64,000 nucleotides of DNA from Polydactylus sextarius (lineage: Eukaryota > Chordata > Actinopteri > Polynemidae). Both the position numbers and the translations under genes were made by a program. Shown here one piece after another: positions 37,470-56,995 of this stretch. The number at the start of each line of letters is the position of its first letter. Position 1 is the first letter of the stretch. Under the pieces are notes generated by a model, which saw only the letters and a program-made list of their open reading frames with translations, was not told the DNA's origin and did not search any database. The DNA is taken from NCBI GenBank assembly GCA_016801845.1, contig CM028909.1:9532813-9596812 (forward strand), given 5' to 3'.

Positions 37470-38695
37470 ACTGGATCAACAACCAGGAAGTGTTAATAGT
37501 TCGCTATTATTAACTGTCCTGTTTTAATTTTTTCATGTTGTGGTGGAATATTTCTATTTTTTTTTCTGATTAATAATAATTTCATACAACTCAATCAAAC
37601 ATGTAAATTCTGTCTCTAATACAAAGCCAATTTATATGGTGTCTCTACTTGTTGCTTACATTTTGCTGTACAGTCGTTTGTGAAAATAAATTTGGTGTTT
37701 CTACTTTCGAAATCTTGTATTCAGTTAATTAATGCTCCTGTATTGTTACAGTTAATCCTGAAAGTGTAATTTGTAATTTTACCACGTTATGAATGGCCAA
37801 TATGGGCATGTGATGAGGAAAGTCCATCAGAATCAGAAAAAAAACATTTATAATCTCTGAAATCAGATTGATTTGTTAGAATTGTACAGCACCCAGATGG
37901 TAAAGCAAAACAAAATGAGTAAACTACTATGACATGGAAATGGTACTTGAATTTTAGTATATCTATTTTATGCTTTTAAATGTCAAACGTAACAAGGCAG
38001 TGGCATCTCTACTACTCTCATCTCTCCACTTGAACTTATAACAACATCTTTGAGTCAAGGTGTAGTTGCTGATCGTGTGATGCCAGTTGTCAATCATCAA
38101 TGCCAGAGCATCATTTGAATTTAGAATGATATTATATTATATTATATAATAATAACCAGTGTGTTAGAAATTAGGTAGATTGTAAATAAACACTGTTTCA
38201 AGTCAATACAAACATACATTTATTACAAATATTACAATGCTGGAAAAAACAGCCCTGTAAGAAATCACACATTTGGCGACGGCAAAATTCTTTCATAGAT
38301 TTTAAACATAGTTCATAGCTTATTCTTTACAATCACAAAGTTTATTCTTAAACATAGGGATGTAAGGGTATTCAACAAATACGAGGGAGCAAATAGACAC
38401 CAGACCAGTCAGTGATCAAGATGTTATTTTAAATGAATCATTCCAGTGTAGTCTGAATGATTTGACATGTTTTCATGTGCATTGGTGAAATGGAAACTTC
38501 ACTTAGAAATATTAAAATACAAAAACTATTTCCACACATATACCAAACACATAGGAATGATGTATACATTTACAACGAGGATCTGTTTCTGCACAGACTG
38601 TGAATTCAGATTCAGCAAAGTGAATCCTGAAGTAACAATCGAGGTCAAAAACCTCAGTCAAAACAAACCCGACCCTGTTTGACTCTGAGTGTACG
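37470..38695. other. prim1 and arl2bp 3' UTRs (convergent genes)
   Basis: A plus-strand AATAAA at 37685-37690 ends prim1. Minus-strand signals (TTTATT at 38219-38224 and 38340-38345) fit arl2bp. An AT repeat (ATATTATATTATATAATAA) lies near 38130. No further gene seen. Confidence 0.6.
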
Positions 38696-40438
38696 TCACT
38701 GTGCTTCAGCAGGGGTCATAGATGTGACCACAATGCAGTGGCTTAGGTCCACAGCACGGCCCTCCTTCTGCTGGAAACACACAGATTCACAGAGATGGTG
38801 TTAAAGAGAAGCACTTTACACACAGAAGGAGATAAAAATTTAGAAGTTGAAAGGTTTTTGAAACGACTCACAGCTCTGTAGTCCAAAAACATCTGCTTAA
38901 AGGCCACAAAGTCAATGAAAGTCAGCAACGTGTCAACAATTGGACTCACAATTTCATCTCTGTGCCGCCTGCAGGTGAAACACAGTGTGGATGTCATACT
39001 CTTAATGTGCAATGTAATCTAGTGGCTTGCTGCAAATGTGTGATGTTACACCTTACATGAGCAGCTCTGTGAAGGTTTTTGTGTTGAGGTCAGGGATCCG
39101 CTGCTCCAGCAACTCAACCTGCATAACATACATGAGTTCATGTAAATCTGGTCTTAACTGATCTCCCTCAGTCTGATACAGTTTCATTAAGACACTGAGA
39201 TGATACACTGTCATGTCGCTGAGGATTATACAAAGTTAAATAAATCAGGTAAAGACAGGTGTGCGGGTTACATCAGACAGTTGCTTGACAACTCACATAT
39301 TCGTTGAAGATTGGGGTGTAGCTGGGTTTGTTCTCGTTCGAGTCGTCAAACTCCAGGTAATATTGATCCATAAAGCTCTTATAAAGCTGCTGAAACTCCT
39401 CATCTGAAAGAAATGCATCAGACAGATGAAGTGTCACACACTGTGTGTGAATACACAAGCCTCTTTGAAAACCTCAGTGTCAAACACTAAAATGTGATAC
39501 CAAGGTACAGTTTCCTGTCCCAGACAGAATAAATACTGTTCATCTTAATTTTGCAACTATTCTCTTACAATATTTCCCCCTAAAAGTCATAGACATGTCT
39601 CTTATAGAATAAAGAACAAGAGTTACTGAAGTCGCTGAGGCATTAATAACAATCAATCCCTTCTTACAAAATAAATATTGAGAATAGACAGATAGGTGGG
39701 TTTGTCTCTCATCCTACCAGCAAGCATGTCCTCTATGGAGCCGATAACTGCATCAAAAGCATCAGGATCAGAAGCAGTCAAGGAACTAGGAAACATCAAC
39801 AGATAAAGATTGTGTCATTACTTATATGAGTGAATTACATTCACAACAGCAGCTGCAAATCTTTTAGTTTACAGGTCTTGCTCTGGCAGAGACTGAGGAC
39901 CTGAGACCTGGACTTCAGTCTCAAAAAAGTACTTTGTTTTTAAATACAAGCAATTAGTAGCCCACAAATCCCAAAGATTTCAAATGCATCCTAACTGCAT
40001 TTTGCTCTTTCCTGCAGGTCTCTGGACTTGCTTTGAGACCTATTTTGAGTCTTTAAAAACATTAAGACAACTCACTTAGAAACACCGACGCTTCCTTCGC
40101 TCATGTCCAGTTCAACGTTGTTGTCTTTGCTCCAAATACCTGGAAAACAAGTTGGATTAAACAGATCAACATGCTAGCGATGTTTGCTGTAACACAGAGA
40201 CCAAATTGTTGAACAATGTTTTACAAGAAACATTCAAACATTAGCAAAGCTGCTAACACACCACAAGTTCATTTAAAGTTAATTGCCAACTGGCAAAGTA
40301 AGTATACATGCTAACTAACGTTAGCAGAACATACGTAGTTTTAATTGTGAAGTCTCTGTTGTAAAGCACACGTTTCATAAACTATAGTAATATTAGTTTA
40401 ATGAAATTAATGTAATTACTTTGTTCCTGGAAAACCAT
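38696..40438 (-). CDS. arl2bp: ADP-ribosylation factor-like 2-binding protein (BART)
   Basis: Seven exons on the minus strand: 40438-40420, 40139-40076, 39785-39718, 39403-39297, 39118-39057, 38968-38872, 38770-38696. The product is 163 aa, exactly the human length, which supports the short first exon (MVFQEQ). ARL2BP binds GTP-loaded ARL2/ARL3, is found at the ciliary basal body and in mitochondria, and is required for photoreceptor and sperm cilia. BART-domain hallmarks are DAFDAVIGSIEDML, FQQLYKSFMDQYYLEFDD, YTPIFNEYVELLEQRIPDL, TLLTFIDFVAFKQMFLDYRA and the C-terminal EGRAVDLSHCIVVTS. The gene is divergent from naca, with about 600 bp between them, and carries RFX-type sites just upstream. 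Confidence 0.95.
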
Positions 40439-40499
40439 GTTGTTCAAATGAGCCGTTTATGTTGATGGTAACCGGTAACAGAAAGTAATGTTTTAGATT

Positions 40500-40570
40500 G
40501 TTGCCAAGGTAACGGTTGGGCGTCCGCGCGCGGGGCGGAATCCAAACTGAATACGTCGTTGCCTAGCAGC
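40500..40570. promoter_or_regulatory. arl2bp: arl2bp promoter with two RFX X-box-like sites
   Basis: GTTGCCAAGGTAAC (40500-40513) is a full palindromic X-box. GTTGCCTAGCAGC (40558-40570) is a one-mismatch second copy, with CpG-rich GCGTCCGCGCGCGGGGCGG between them. Both lie within 140 bases upstream of the arl2bp start codon. X-boxes bound by RFX factors mark ciliary genes, which matches the role of ARL2BP. Confidence 0.55.
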
Positions 40571-40787
40571 GGACAGTATGAATTTCGTGCAGCTAAGTAG
40601 TAAAAAAAAATGTTAGAAAAACAATCAGCTTTTCTGTAACCCTCTAAATAACTATTAAATACCCAAAAGTGTCAATGTCTTTCTAGTAGTTTACATTCCC
40701 CACTTGCACCAGCTATGGTACTGTTACATACTGATGGTAGGTAAGGTACTTATTTGTTTATTTTTATTTGACGCTGCTGTCAAACAC

Positions 40788-40835
40788 ACAATTTTTCCCC
40801 TGGGGACAAATAAAGGATTTAAATTCTATTCTATA
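40788..40835 (+). mobile_element. LINE 3' tail remnant
   Basis: CCCCTGGGGACAAATAAAGG followed by ATTCTATTCTAT is the typical 3' end of fish L2/Rex-like LINEs. It lies between the divergent arl2bp and naca promoters. Confidence 0.45.
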
Positions 40836-41019
40836 ATTGTTTTTTAAACTATATAATTTGGCTCGAAAAACAAATTTGCACCCCTTAATTTCATATCAAC
40901 CATTTCTAAAATAATAATAAAGAAGCAATAAATAAATAAATAAATACATAAATACAAACTGCGTCTTTAAATAACCCGGAAGTAGAAAGTGCGGCGCTAA
41001 AGCGGATATTACCGTGAAA

Positions 41020-41072
41020 CTGAGGTTAGGAGTTCTCTCTCACAGCCATCTTGGATATAGCGTCCCGACTCG
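41020..41072 (+). promoter_or_regulatory. naca: naca transcription start region with TOP-like pyrimidine tract
   Basis: TTCTCTCTCACAGCCATCTTGG resembles the 5' terminal oligopyrimidine start of translation-machinery mRNAs. It is followed by a non-coding exon ending CCGACTCG/gtgagt at 41072. TOP control would suit an abundant ribosome-associated protein. Confidence 0.45.
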
Positions 41073-41443
41073 GTGAGTGTCTCCTCTTATAATCCAACCT
41101 CATCCACGCGTTTTTCATATATTTACATCTATACTAAAAGTCTTATGTTTTTAGTTAAAGTCCTGTTATCATGCCGGTGTCGTTATTACTCCCTGATCTT
41201 GCTTCTGTTCGGTGTTATATGCGCCGTTTAGACCCCGATTACCGGCTCAAAATGGGGGAACATGATGATCACTAGTTTATGCTAACACCTTGTCAGGGCC
41301 GCGGTGAACTATAAGGTTTGATGGTGTGACAACGAGCTGGTCGCTTTTAACTTCTTAAACTGGAAGACAAAGTGATAGCAGACTTTTTTTTCTTTGTAAT
41401 CTTTTTCTGTGTTGAGCCTGACAGGAGCAGTTAGCTTAACGAA

Positions 41444-41455
41444 GCTAACGTTAGC
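41444..41455. promoter_or_regulatory. GCTAACGTTAGC palindrome in naca intron 1
   Basis: Perfect 12-bp copy of the motif also seen in fkbp1a intron 2, continuing into TAACC. Confidence 0.3.
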
Positions 41456-41929
41456 TAACCGTGGTTTCCAATGGAGAATAACGTAGCTCGCGAGCTAAAG
41501 CATGGGCTTCGGCACCTGTTCAGCCGGTTATGACAAATGCATGTAATTCAGGATGTGAGCTGGTAAACTCGTCAATCTGTGATCAGATCTGTGTGAAAGA
41601 AGGTATTTCAACTAACTAAAGCTACGGAGACTGCTCAGTTTGCTTTCCATACACAATTTTCATTATTCAGACCAGTCTTATTAACTGTCTTGCTCCTCTG
41701 TGTCAATGTGGTCCGGGGTTAACAGGCCCTCGTAGACCTGGTGGATTGGTATTTAACAAGATAGTACAGTTTTACAAGTCAAAATCTGGGTTTTTAAAGG
41801 GTTATAAGACTCCCACTTTCCTATCATGTTATGACAACATGGATCCCAAAACAAATGACAAAGACCATAGAGGTACTAAGGTTGATCTTGTACTAAAGCT
41901 GCATTTTCCCCAATTTCTCACCAGCAACC

Positions 41930-48721
<6,792 letters not shown>

Positions 48722-50640
48722 TGGGACCCTATCAACGAAGAGTTGAAGAAAGGTTGCTGATTTAGTTGAAGCTCGTTTATACAATTTATACCCAAGATGG
48801 AAATAAAATTGTGGCTTGATAAAGTGAGATTTTGATGTTTGCTGTTCATTTGGACAATGGGGTGTTTTGTTGTGGATTGATAATTAAATTATTACTGGAT
48901 TTTTCTTTACATTTCTATATTTACACACATCTCCTCTTTGGAGGAAACACAAACTTGACCAGCATTGACAAAAACACTGAAACTTTGTTCACACAAAGTT
49001 CCAGGACCAAAGCTGAGATTTGACCCTATAACCCTCTCTAGGGTGTTGCTACTAACACTGAGCCTTTGTGGTAAACTGATTGTTTTGCGGTCACAATAAA
49101 TAAATTTCAAACCGTCAGTGACAGAGCTGGTAATTCCATCGGGTCACCTGCTTCACCTCACCTTCAGCTAAATGCTTTTTTCTCAACTTTGATAGTTTGG
49201 TTAGAGATGAAATGAAGTATAATGTAATGAAGTTCATAACCTCCTACTTGGAGTTCAAATTTTAACTTTAACACACCTCTTGCAGGGTAGAGATGAATGG
49301 ACACGTCTTAATCTAAATTAACTTTGGTAAATATTTAAGTAAACTGGGTGGTTGAAGAACCGCAAGTAGGACTGTCAACCAATACAGGCTACACATAGAT
49401 CTGTGTGTCTAAGAGCTAAGATCTCTATTTGTTTAATGGACTGAAAAAAAAAACCCTTTTCAAGTGTTTTGTGACATTGCATAGTTTGAACATATATATT
49501 TATATACTGATCCATGAGATTTTTTTAAAAAATGGTTTAATGTTTTGTGTTGGATTTATAGACATCTAGTGGTGAGGGTGAAGATTGCAATCACTCACCT
49601 CATCCTTTTTTAAGTATGTATGACAATTTATGGTGTCCCTCAGGTAACCTATCATAACCAGTGTTTGGTTTGTCTGTTCTGGGCTACTTATTTTAGGGTA
49701 AAAAAAAAAAAAAACAAACACACAATTTGTTTGTCCATTGATCAGTTTGTCCATCTTAATCCTACACTCTGGTACTTAAAGTTTGCATATTGTGTGAATT
49801 TTCAAGTCAAGCAGGAGATGTGATTTTAGGGATTTAACAATATGTTGTGACCAAGGTAATAAAAGATTCAAAAAATCATTTAAAACACAAAATATGTTTT
49901 CAAGCAGTGTTATGTATGTAACATATGCAAAGAAGTATAATACATGTAAAATAGTTAGGTGATCTTTCAAGGGGAACACATTCACTATGGCTGAACACAG
50001 GGAGGTCTAAAAGCCAAATGTTTGAACCAGTACATGTGTATGTACTTATTATATCAGTCACTTATTTATCCCACTAAATCCTACACACTGATTATTAAGT
50101 ATCTATAGTCGCCTAAATGTTCATATCATATAGATTTTTAAATCAGGCGTTTTAGAGATTTTTCATATTCATATCACACGTGTTATTATATAAGTATAGA
50201 GATATCTTTTAATGGGAACAAATCCACCACGGGCAATATTGAATGGCAAGTGTATTCACAAACACTACATTTGTAAGTTTTTATTCTAGTTATTTATTAA
50301 TTTATTGTCACTCTTTGGGTTTCATGTTCAAAAAGAAAGAGAAGTATTGGGTCTGTATGAGTTATAATGGTTGAGTAATTGTTACAACACGTTCGTAAAA
50401 ATTTAAAATTTAGAAAATAATAATTAGATCAGTTGCGGCTTTCTTAGTAAATGTGTTGAGAGAGACGTTAAAAACAACCAAAAATGATAGTAAAGTAAAA
50501 AAAATTTTTTTTTTTTTAAAAGACACAAGTATTACTTTGTTTTGTTGTTTTTCATAACATATAATAATAGATAATGGATTAAAGTGGAATAATGGAATAA
50601 TAATGGATTAAAGTTGTTAGAGTCGGATTAAATCCACCGT
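48722..50640. other. naca 3' UTR and AT-rich spacer
   Basis: The naca poly(A) signal is at 48802-48807. The rest is AT-rich with only short chance frames, a poly-A run near 49700 and a T/A run near 50500. No gene seen. Confidence 0.6.
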
Positions 50641-50910
50641 TGCCTCCTTCACATCACCGGCAGCTGTGGCTGAGAGCTCTAGAACCGTCTAGTACGTTCC
50701 AGCTGCGTCAGAAGCGCCATTCACGTTCCGAGATAAGCAAGAAGATCCGGAGGCGTAACAGTCCACAGGGTAGAGGCGTGTGCATTGGTTGTGTGTTTGT
50801 GTGTGTGTGTGTGTGTGGGGGCAGCTGTCTTTCTTTTTTTGCAGGCATTGCCACTCTTCTCACGAGATTGTTTTATCTGCGGTAAAGAGGCTCACCTCAC
50901 GCCTAGACAT
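50641..50910 (+). promoter_or_regulatory. ptges3: ptges3 promoter and 5' UTR exon
   Basis: The AT-rich flank gives way to CpG-containing sequence here, and the exon ends CGCCTAGACAT/gtaagt at 50910. The final AT supplies the first two bases of the start codon. An (AGCT)n run and CTAACGTTAG (50991-51000) follow in the intron. Confidence 0.55.
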
Positions 50911-53900
50911 GTAAGTTGTGAAAAGTTGACGGGAGGTTACGAAGTGCGATAGTACAACATGCTCAGCTAGCTAGCTAGCTAGCTAGCTAACTAACGTTAG
51001 CCGACTGACAACATGCTTTCGCAAAGGCGGGAGGTTGGCCTTGCCTCAGGGAATTGTTAGCTAACTGTTACTCGCTACCTCAGGGCACGAATTTCAAAAT
51101 CACAGTTTAACGCTGCGCGTGTCTTTTTTCAACAAAGTCTGGTTACCAACATTAAGTGGAAAAGACCGCTACCGGTGGTTTGAGTGTGATGTACCGCATG
51201 GCTCAACCAACGTAGCGGCTAACGTCAGCGTCGTTAGCATGGCTAGCCGTGTTCATTGATCGCTGGATTAGCACCGGGTCTGTTTCAGAAGTAGAGATAC
51301 GACTGTTAACAACACAAAGAGTGGGGCGTATAAAAGAGAGCTAAAACCGTTAGTCGTTAGCGGTTTGATCGTCATTTTGTGACTAAAGTGAGCATCGTTT
51401 ATTTAATGCTAGCTTCATAATGGTCCACGATTTGTAAGAGGATTTAGCCAGCAAATGAGGCCATCACTTCAATGCTAAGTCCCTCAATGTGCGTTTGACT
51501 TTCACTAACTAAACCATAAAGATTTATAAGCAGTGAGTTATTAATTCGTCATAACCACGGACATGTACCTGATCTGCAGGTCTACGAGTGAATAATATTT
51601 TTTTTAATTTGAAAGCAATCACATCATTAACACATTTTTTTATTCTACTGGGGTTGTAAAATCAAACATTCATCCTCGTGTTTTGCAGCTGTATCTGTGA
51701 AGGTTGACTGATCACTGAACTTATACAAGGAGGTAGATCTGTAGTCATCAGTCAATTAAAGGAAAACAAAAAAAAAAAACTGTTATCGTAGAAAGTAACA
51801 CACCAAACACGTTTTTTTTTTTCTTCAATTCAAGAAAATAATGTGGGTTTTATTTAGTTTCGTGTCTTCAATTGAGTCTGATCAGAGGAGATATTAGGTT
51901 TTATTTTATTTAGTAATTGATGGATCAAGTTTCAGTTTTAAACGAGATGTTAATAACATGCACAATATATGTTATTGTCTATTTAATGTGATATTTTTAG
52001 GTTCATACCTGTGTATGAAAAGTGTCCTGAAATATCCCCTGTGATCTATCATCTCTCATCAGTTCCTGCGACATAATTAACATCGATTTGACTTAAATAT
52101 AGGAAAACCTGAGCTGAACATACCCCAAACATCTTGTTAATTCGACTTGTCGGGGCTTCTTGCTACAGGATCTTTGTGTAACTGGATGCTTTGTGGCAAC
52201 CTGATACAAGGCCTTGCCGATGACAGGCTGTTGTGCCTGAAGACATGTTCACTAGTCAACAGTAACAGAGATGTTTTATGGATTTTTATTAATGCAAGTT
52301 GTAGATGCGATGACCTCTAGTGTTTTGCAACAAAAACCAGAGCCACTTTGTTTTGTGACAGATTGCTTACATTCATGGATATTTTGTCTTCTGTCTTTTC
52401 ACAGGCATCCAGCAACTGCAAAGTGGTACGATAGGAGGGACTCAGTTTTTATAGAGTTCTGTGTAGCAGACAGCAAAGATGTTAAAGTGAATTTCGATAA
52501 AACAAAGTGCGGTTTCAGGTATGTGTCACTTATGATTATGAATACATGTGTTATTTCTTGTATGTATTTTGTTAAATGTTTGTGTTTGCTTGTTCCAATC
52601 AAACACTAGAGGGCTAGATCACATGTACATAGGCATGAAAAAAAAAAAAAACACTTTCTGTGTTTTGGCCTTTCAACCACACATAAGCTATGTCACTGAA
52701 AACTGCATTTTTTTTTTCAAAACTCCTTCTAGGGTAAAGACTTTCAGACACTTTATTTTCAGAAATGACCTGTAAACAGAGAAAGTAAGCAGGACACAAC
52801 CACTACCTCGTTAAATAAAGCAATTGTAAGCACTAAATAGGCTTCATAAAAATGAAAGACTTGACATCAAATAAGAACGCAGCTGCTGTCATAGCTTTGA
52901 CTTAACGTGCTTGTTGTTTTATTCTTCTAAAAAAATACATCTGTTTTTGTTTCCCTTCCAGTTGTCTCGGAGGAACCGACAATGTCAAACACGAGAATGA
53001 AATAGACCTTTTTGAAGCTATTGATGAAAATGTAAGTTATACTGGCTCTCAATCATCGCTTTGCCTTACAATACTGCACAAAATATAGCTGTAAACTGAC
53101 TGCACACTTCTGTTGTTTTCTTTCCACCTTCTTGCAGGAATCCAAACACAAACGCACAGATCGCTCAGTGTTGTGCTATTTACGAAAAGCACAGCCAGGG
53201 AAGGCGTGGCCAAGGCTAACAAAAGAGAAGGCTAAGGTAAATTATAGACAGAAAACTTGGCTATTAAATGTGTAAGACAAATATTCTAGCAGTAAATGGT
53301 AAAATAGTTACTACTGCACATCGTTGGAACACTTATTTTTAATAATAAAGTTAGTTCATCCGATCAAATCCCTGAAATGAGAGGTACTGATAATTTTTTT
53401 TTTTTTTTTTTTTTTTTCACAGCTGAGTTGGCTCAGTGTCGACTTCAACAACTGGAAAGACTGGGAGGACGACTCTGATGAGGAGATGGGCAACTACGAT
53501 CAATTCTCAGATGTAAGCACCATGATGAACAGGAAGTTGTAAACATAGTTCATTTAATCTACCAGACCAAATGTTATATTTATGTATATTTTCAGCACAA
53601 CTGATTATTGTAAATAAGCAAAAATAGCATCTAGTATTGAACTGCTATTTGACAGATACCTTAATTACTGGCCACGTTTGGTATTTTATTGAATTCTAGA
53701 GGATTATTATTATTATTATTATTATAGATTATTGAACTCATGGACTCTGACAGTTGTATTAATCATTGGATGATGTAAATTATAAGTTGTAAGTTATAGC
53801 AGCCACTGTAGTCTGCTTCTCAGGTATATCAGGTACTTGTCTTATTATTTCAGCTCAAAATGAATTGTTTTGTTTATCAGCTTCTTAAGAAAAAAAAAAA

Positions 53901-54284
53901 AAAGTAAATGATGTGACTTAACACTATCAATGTCATGCTTCAGATGATGAACAACATGGGAGGCGAGGACGACCTACCCGATCTAGATGGTGCAGATGAT
54001 GTAAGAAGCTTCTTTTCTAAGGACTGAAATTACATTCATAAATACCAGTTAATCTTAAACACATTATGCAGTGTCAGAGGTCTGCTTGAAGTGAACTTGT
54101 ATTGAACATTTTTCAACCTCATGTTTTTTTTTTTTTTGTTAGGATGAGTCTGCAGATAGCGATGACGAGAGTAAGTCTCACAACACAAATTATAAATGTG
54201 TGTGATGGTTAGTGCTTGTTTGGATGAACTTCTCACTCATATTTCTGTTTTTTTTTTTTTTCAGAGATGCCAGATTTGGAATAG
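50909..54284 (+). CDS. ptges3: Prostaglandin E synthase 3 / HSP90 co-chaperone p23
   Basis: Eight exons: 50909-50910, 52405-52518, 52962-53031, 53138-53236, 53423-53512, 53944-54000, 54143-54170, 54265-54284 (159 aa; human 160). p23 binds the ATP-closed form of HSP90 and stabilises client proteins such as steroid receptors; a cytosolic PGE2 synthase activity is also reported. The CS domain (residues 1 to about 108) carries WYDRRDSVFIEFCV, CLGGTDNVKHENEIDLFE, HKRTDRSVLCYLRKA, WPRLTKEKAKLSWLSVDFNN and WKDWEDDSDEEM. The acidic tail ends EKMPDLE, as in mammals. The start codon is split by intron 1 (AT/G). Introns before exons 5, 7 and 8 have very long T tracts. Poly(A) signal at 55226-55231. Confidence 0.95.
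53703..53726. repeat. (ATT)n microsatellite
   Basis: Short trinucleotide run in ptges3 intron 5. Confidence 0.9.
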
Positions 54285-56951
54285 AAGACTGTAAAACTCT
54301 GGAAAGAAAATGGAAGAACAGAGAGTGAAAGGAATCGTAACAAATGTATATCTTGAAATTGAAGGCAGTGACAAACAACTGTACATACGAGTCCGTCATA
54401 TTTAAATCCATAGCCTCAGCTCCAAACTCTTAAACGATCAGTCTACTGAAGGTTGATATGCATGGTATTGTACAGAGCAGCTATCTTCACTTCCATTTGC
54501 TGTACTGCACCTTTTGGGTATCTTGTTTTACTGTTAAATATTACAACTAAGCACACATTATTTGTTGGAAAAGCTGTATAATTGTCCTCAACGGAGCAAT
54601 ACGTGTTAAGAGATTTACAATTTGTTTTCAAATGAAACGTGGTTTAAAATGATTAGGCCCAGCCATTCCCAATGTTGTGGTTTTAAGTTAGTCGACCAGT
54701 GTAGTTTATCTCATGAAGTATGATGACACTAGCTATGTACATCACAAGAATTAGATGCATTTACTGATTGGGTTCGTCTAAAGCCTTCCATGTGCTGTGA
54801 ATTAGATATCCAGGAAGCCAGTCCTTGTTTCCGTAGCTTAACCTTCCAGCTTACATGTTTCCCTTTACTTCTTGTTTAATGTTTGTGTAATTGCAATATT
54901 CTGAAATCATCACAGAAATATTTGCATCTTCCCAGTGATCACCTACTTTGGTATTCTGAATGAATTCCACATATTTTGTTTCTTAACAGTTCCTCTCTCC
55001 ATATCCACCTAACATGCACACTCATGTTAGACTGCAGAAGCAAAGTGAAATGTTTTGCAGCTGATCAAGAGGCTTGAAGCGCAGTTGGGCCTCTGCATCT
55101 TTGTGGTTCGTTGCTATCCTCCTGGTTCTCTCCGTTTGTTCATCCTTAATAGATCCTCCCTTGTTGGCGAGGGAGTGCCAGAACGACATGGCGATGTGTA
55201 ATGACCAAATTATATTTGCACTGTCAATAAAATGTAAGGGGAGACAAGTAATGTTGAAATACAGTGGAAATTCTTTTTTTATTGTCTACATCTTTCTAAT
55301 AAACTGTTTAAGAATCATTTAATGCCTTTTTTTTGTAAATGATTTCAACTCGTGTTTTATTCATTTGTCCATTAATATACCTAACATAAGAAGTAACCCA
55401 TGTAAATATTATAAACGCATAGATGAGAAACGCCTCTGAATATGATAACCTTCCGGTGCTTTGCATGTGTTTGTGGCTATTTTTGCATCTCCCTGCCAAC
55501 ATTGCATCTTGTTTTGATTATTTTGTCTGTTTGTTTTACATCTCTTAGTATTGTTTTGTTGTTTAACTCAGACTTGTTAATTGATTTGAAGGGGGGACTC
55601 GAGGCTTTGTTCGGAGAAAATTAATTAGTTTGATCAATTAATCATACCAAAAAAAGTCAGTCGAAAAACTTCAGGCAATGGAAAATATCATTAGATTGCA
55701 CAGATGTATAAGTGGCCATTGTTTTGTGTTAAGTAATTACTTTACCTACAGCAGCCCACAGTTATGATGTTCATTATGTAGGAACTGATCTGATATCAGT
55801 ATGACATATTCACAATGCCAGGATCAGGTTTGCAGGATGTTTAATGTCCAAGCTTTAGAGCAGTTTCTGAACAGCCAACTTTGTTATTTTTAATATAAGT
55901 ATTATTACATGTAATTCAATACTTGTACTGAAAAAAACAACTGTAACGTAACGACACCTCCAGCCCTGAACACGTCGGCGTTAGGACCCAGAAACGCGCG
56001 GACTGCATGGCCCAGAATGATATTAGCATACTTCCTCTTTTGGGCCTGATTTCCTCACTGTCATTTCCGAGAAGGTGACTGTAATAAACAATGGCAGTTT
56101 CCTGTTGTCACACCAGAGCACATGAAAATAAAAGCATGGCCGTGACAGTTACTCTCTGTCTTCACAAGGACTAGTTTAAATTGTCACAAGATATTCATTT
56201 TTTCCACCAAACTTGCTTCAGACATCAACCATCTGACCTGGACAGACATGTAATAACATTTGTTCTTACATGACTTTTGAATCACATCACTGATTAAAAA
56301 TGTTGTTAAAAAGTATTAATCAGCATTAATATTGATATTGGCTTTGAATTTGCTTGTTTGATTAGTGTTGAGCAGTGGTAGAAGTATTCACTTGTGAGAT
56401 GCAGAGTAGAAATACTTCTCTATAAGTTAAAGTCCTGCACTGAAATATTTAAAACTACAGTTTACAAAAAATATAAAATTCATTCAAAAACAAGAAAACA
56501 AAAACAAATTAGTACTTGTACAGGACTTTTAAATCCCAATAATGTAATACCTTTGTTATTCTTTAATAATCATTGGCCTTATAAATATATTAAAACTTTC
56601 CAGTACTTTCTACAGGTGTCTGAATTCATACTCATATATAATAATTTATTTCAATATAAATAATTCGGTATTAAGTCAAGCATTTCAGTAAATGTTCAGT
56701 ACGCTGCTACTTCCCCCATATTGTTAAACTCTGGTAGATAAGTAACTAAGCACATTTACTTGAGTACTCTGAGGTACTGCAAGCGACTTTAGTAAGTATT
56801 ACTACTTTATATTTATATATATTTATATTCATATTCTACTACACATCAGATTGCACTTTTTTTTTTTACTATTATTTAACAACTACATACTATACATTAT
56901 ATAAATAATTTAGAATGAATAAATTAGGACGCATTTTATTAGCTCTGCATG

Positions 56952-56995
<44 letters not shown>

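Noticed and set aside
50682..50699. Possible heat-shock element (GAACCGTCTAGTACGTTC) in the ptges3 promoter
   Set aside because: The nGAAn/nTTCn half-sites are not at the required 5-bp spacing; only the outer GAAC/GTTC pair is symmetric.
55074..55322. Open frame in the ptges3 3' flank beginning with a hydrophobic stretch
   Set aside because: Lies upstream of the ptges3 poly(A) signals, has no splice context and resembles no family.
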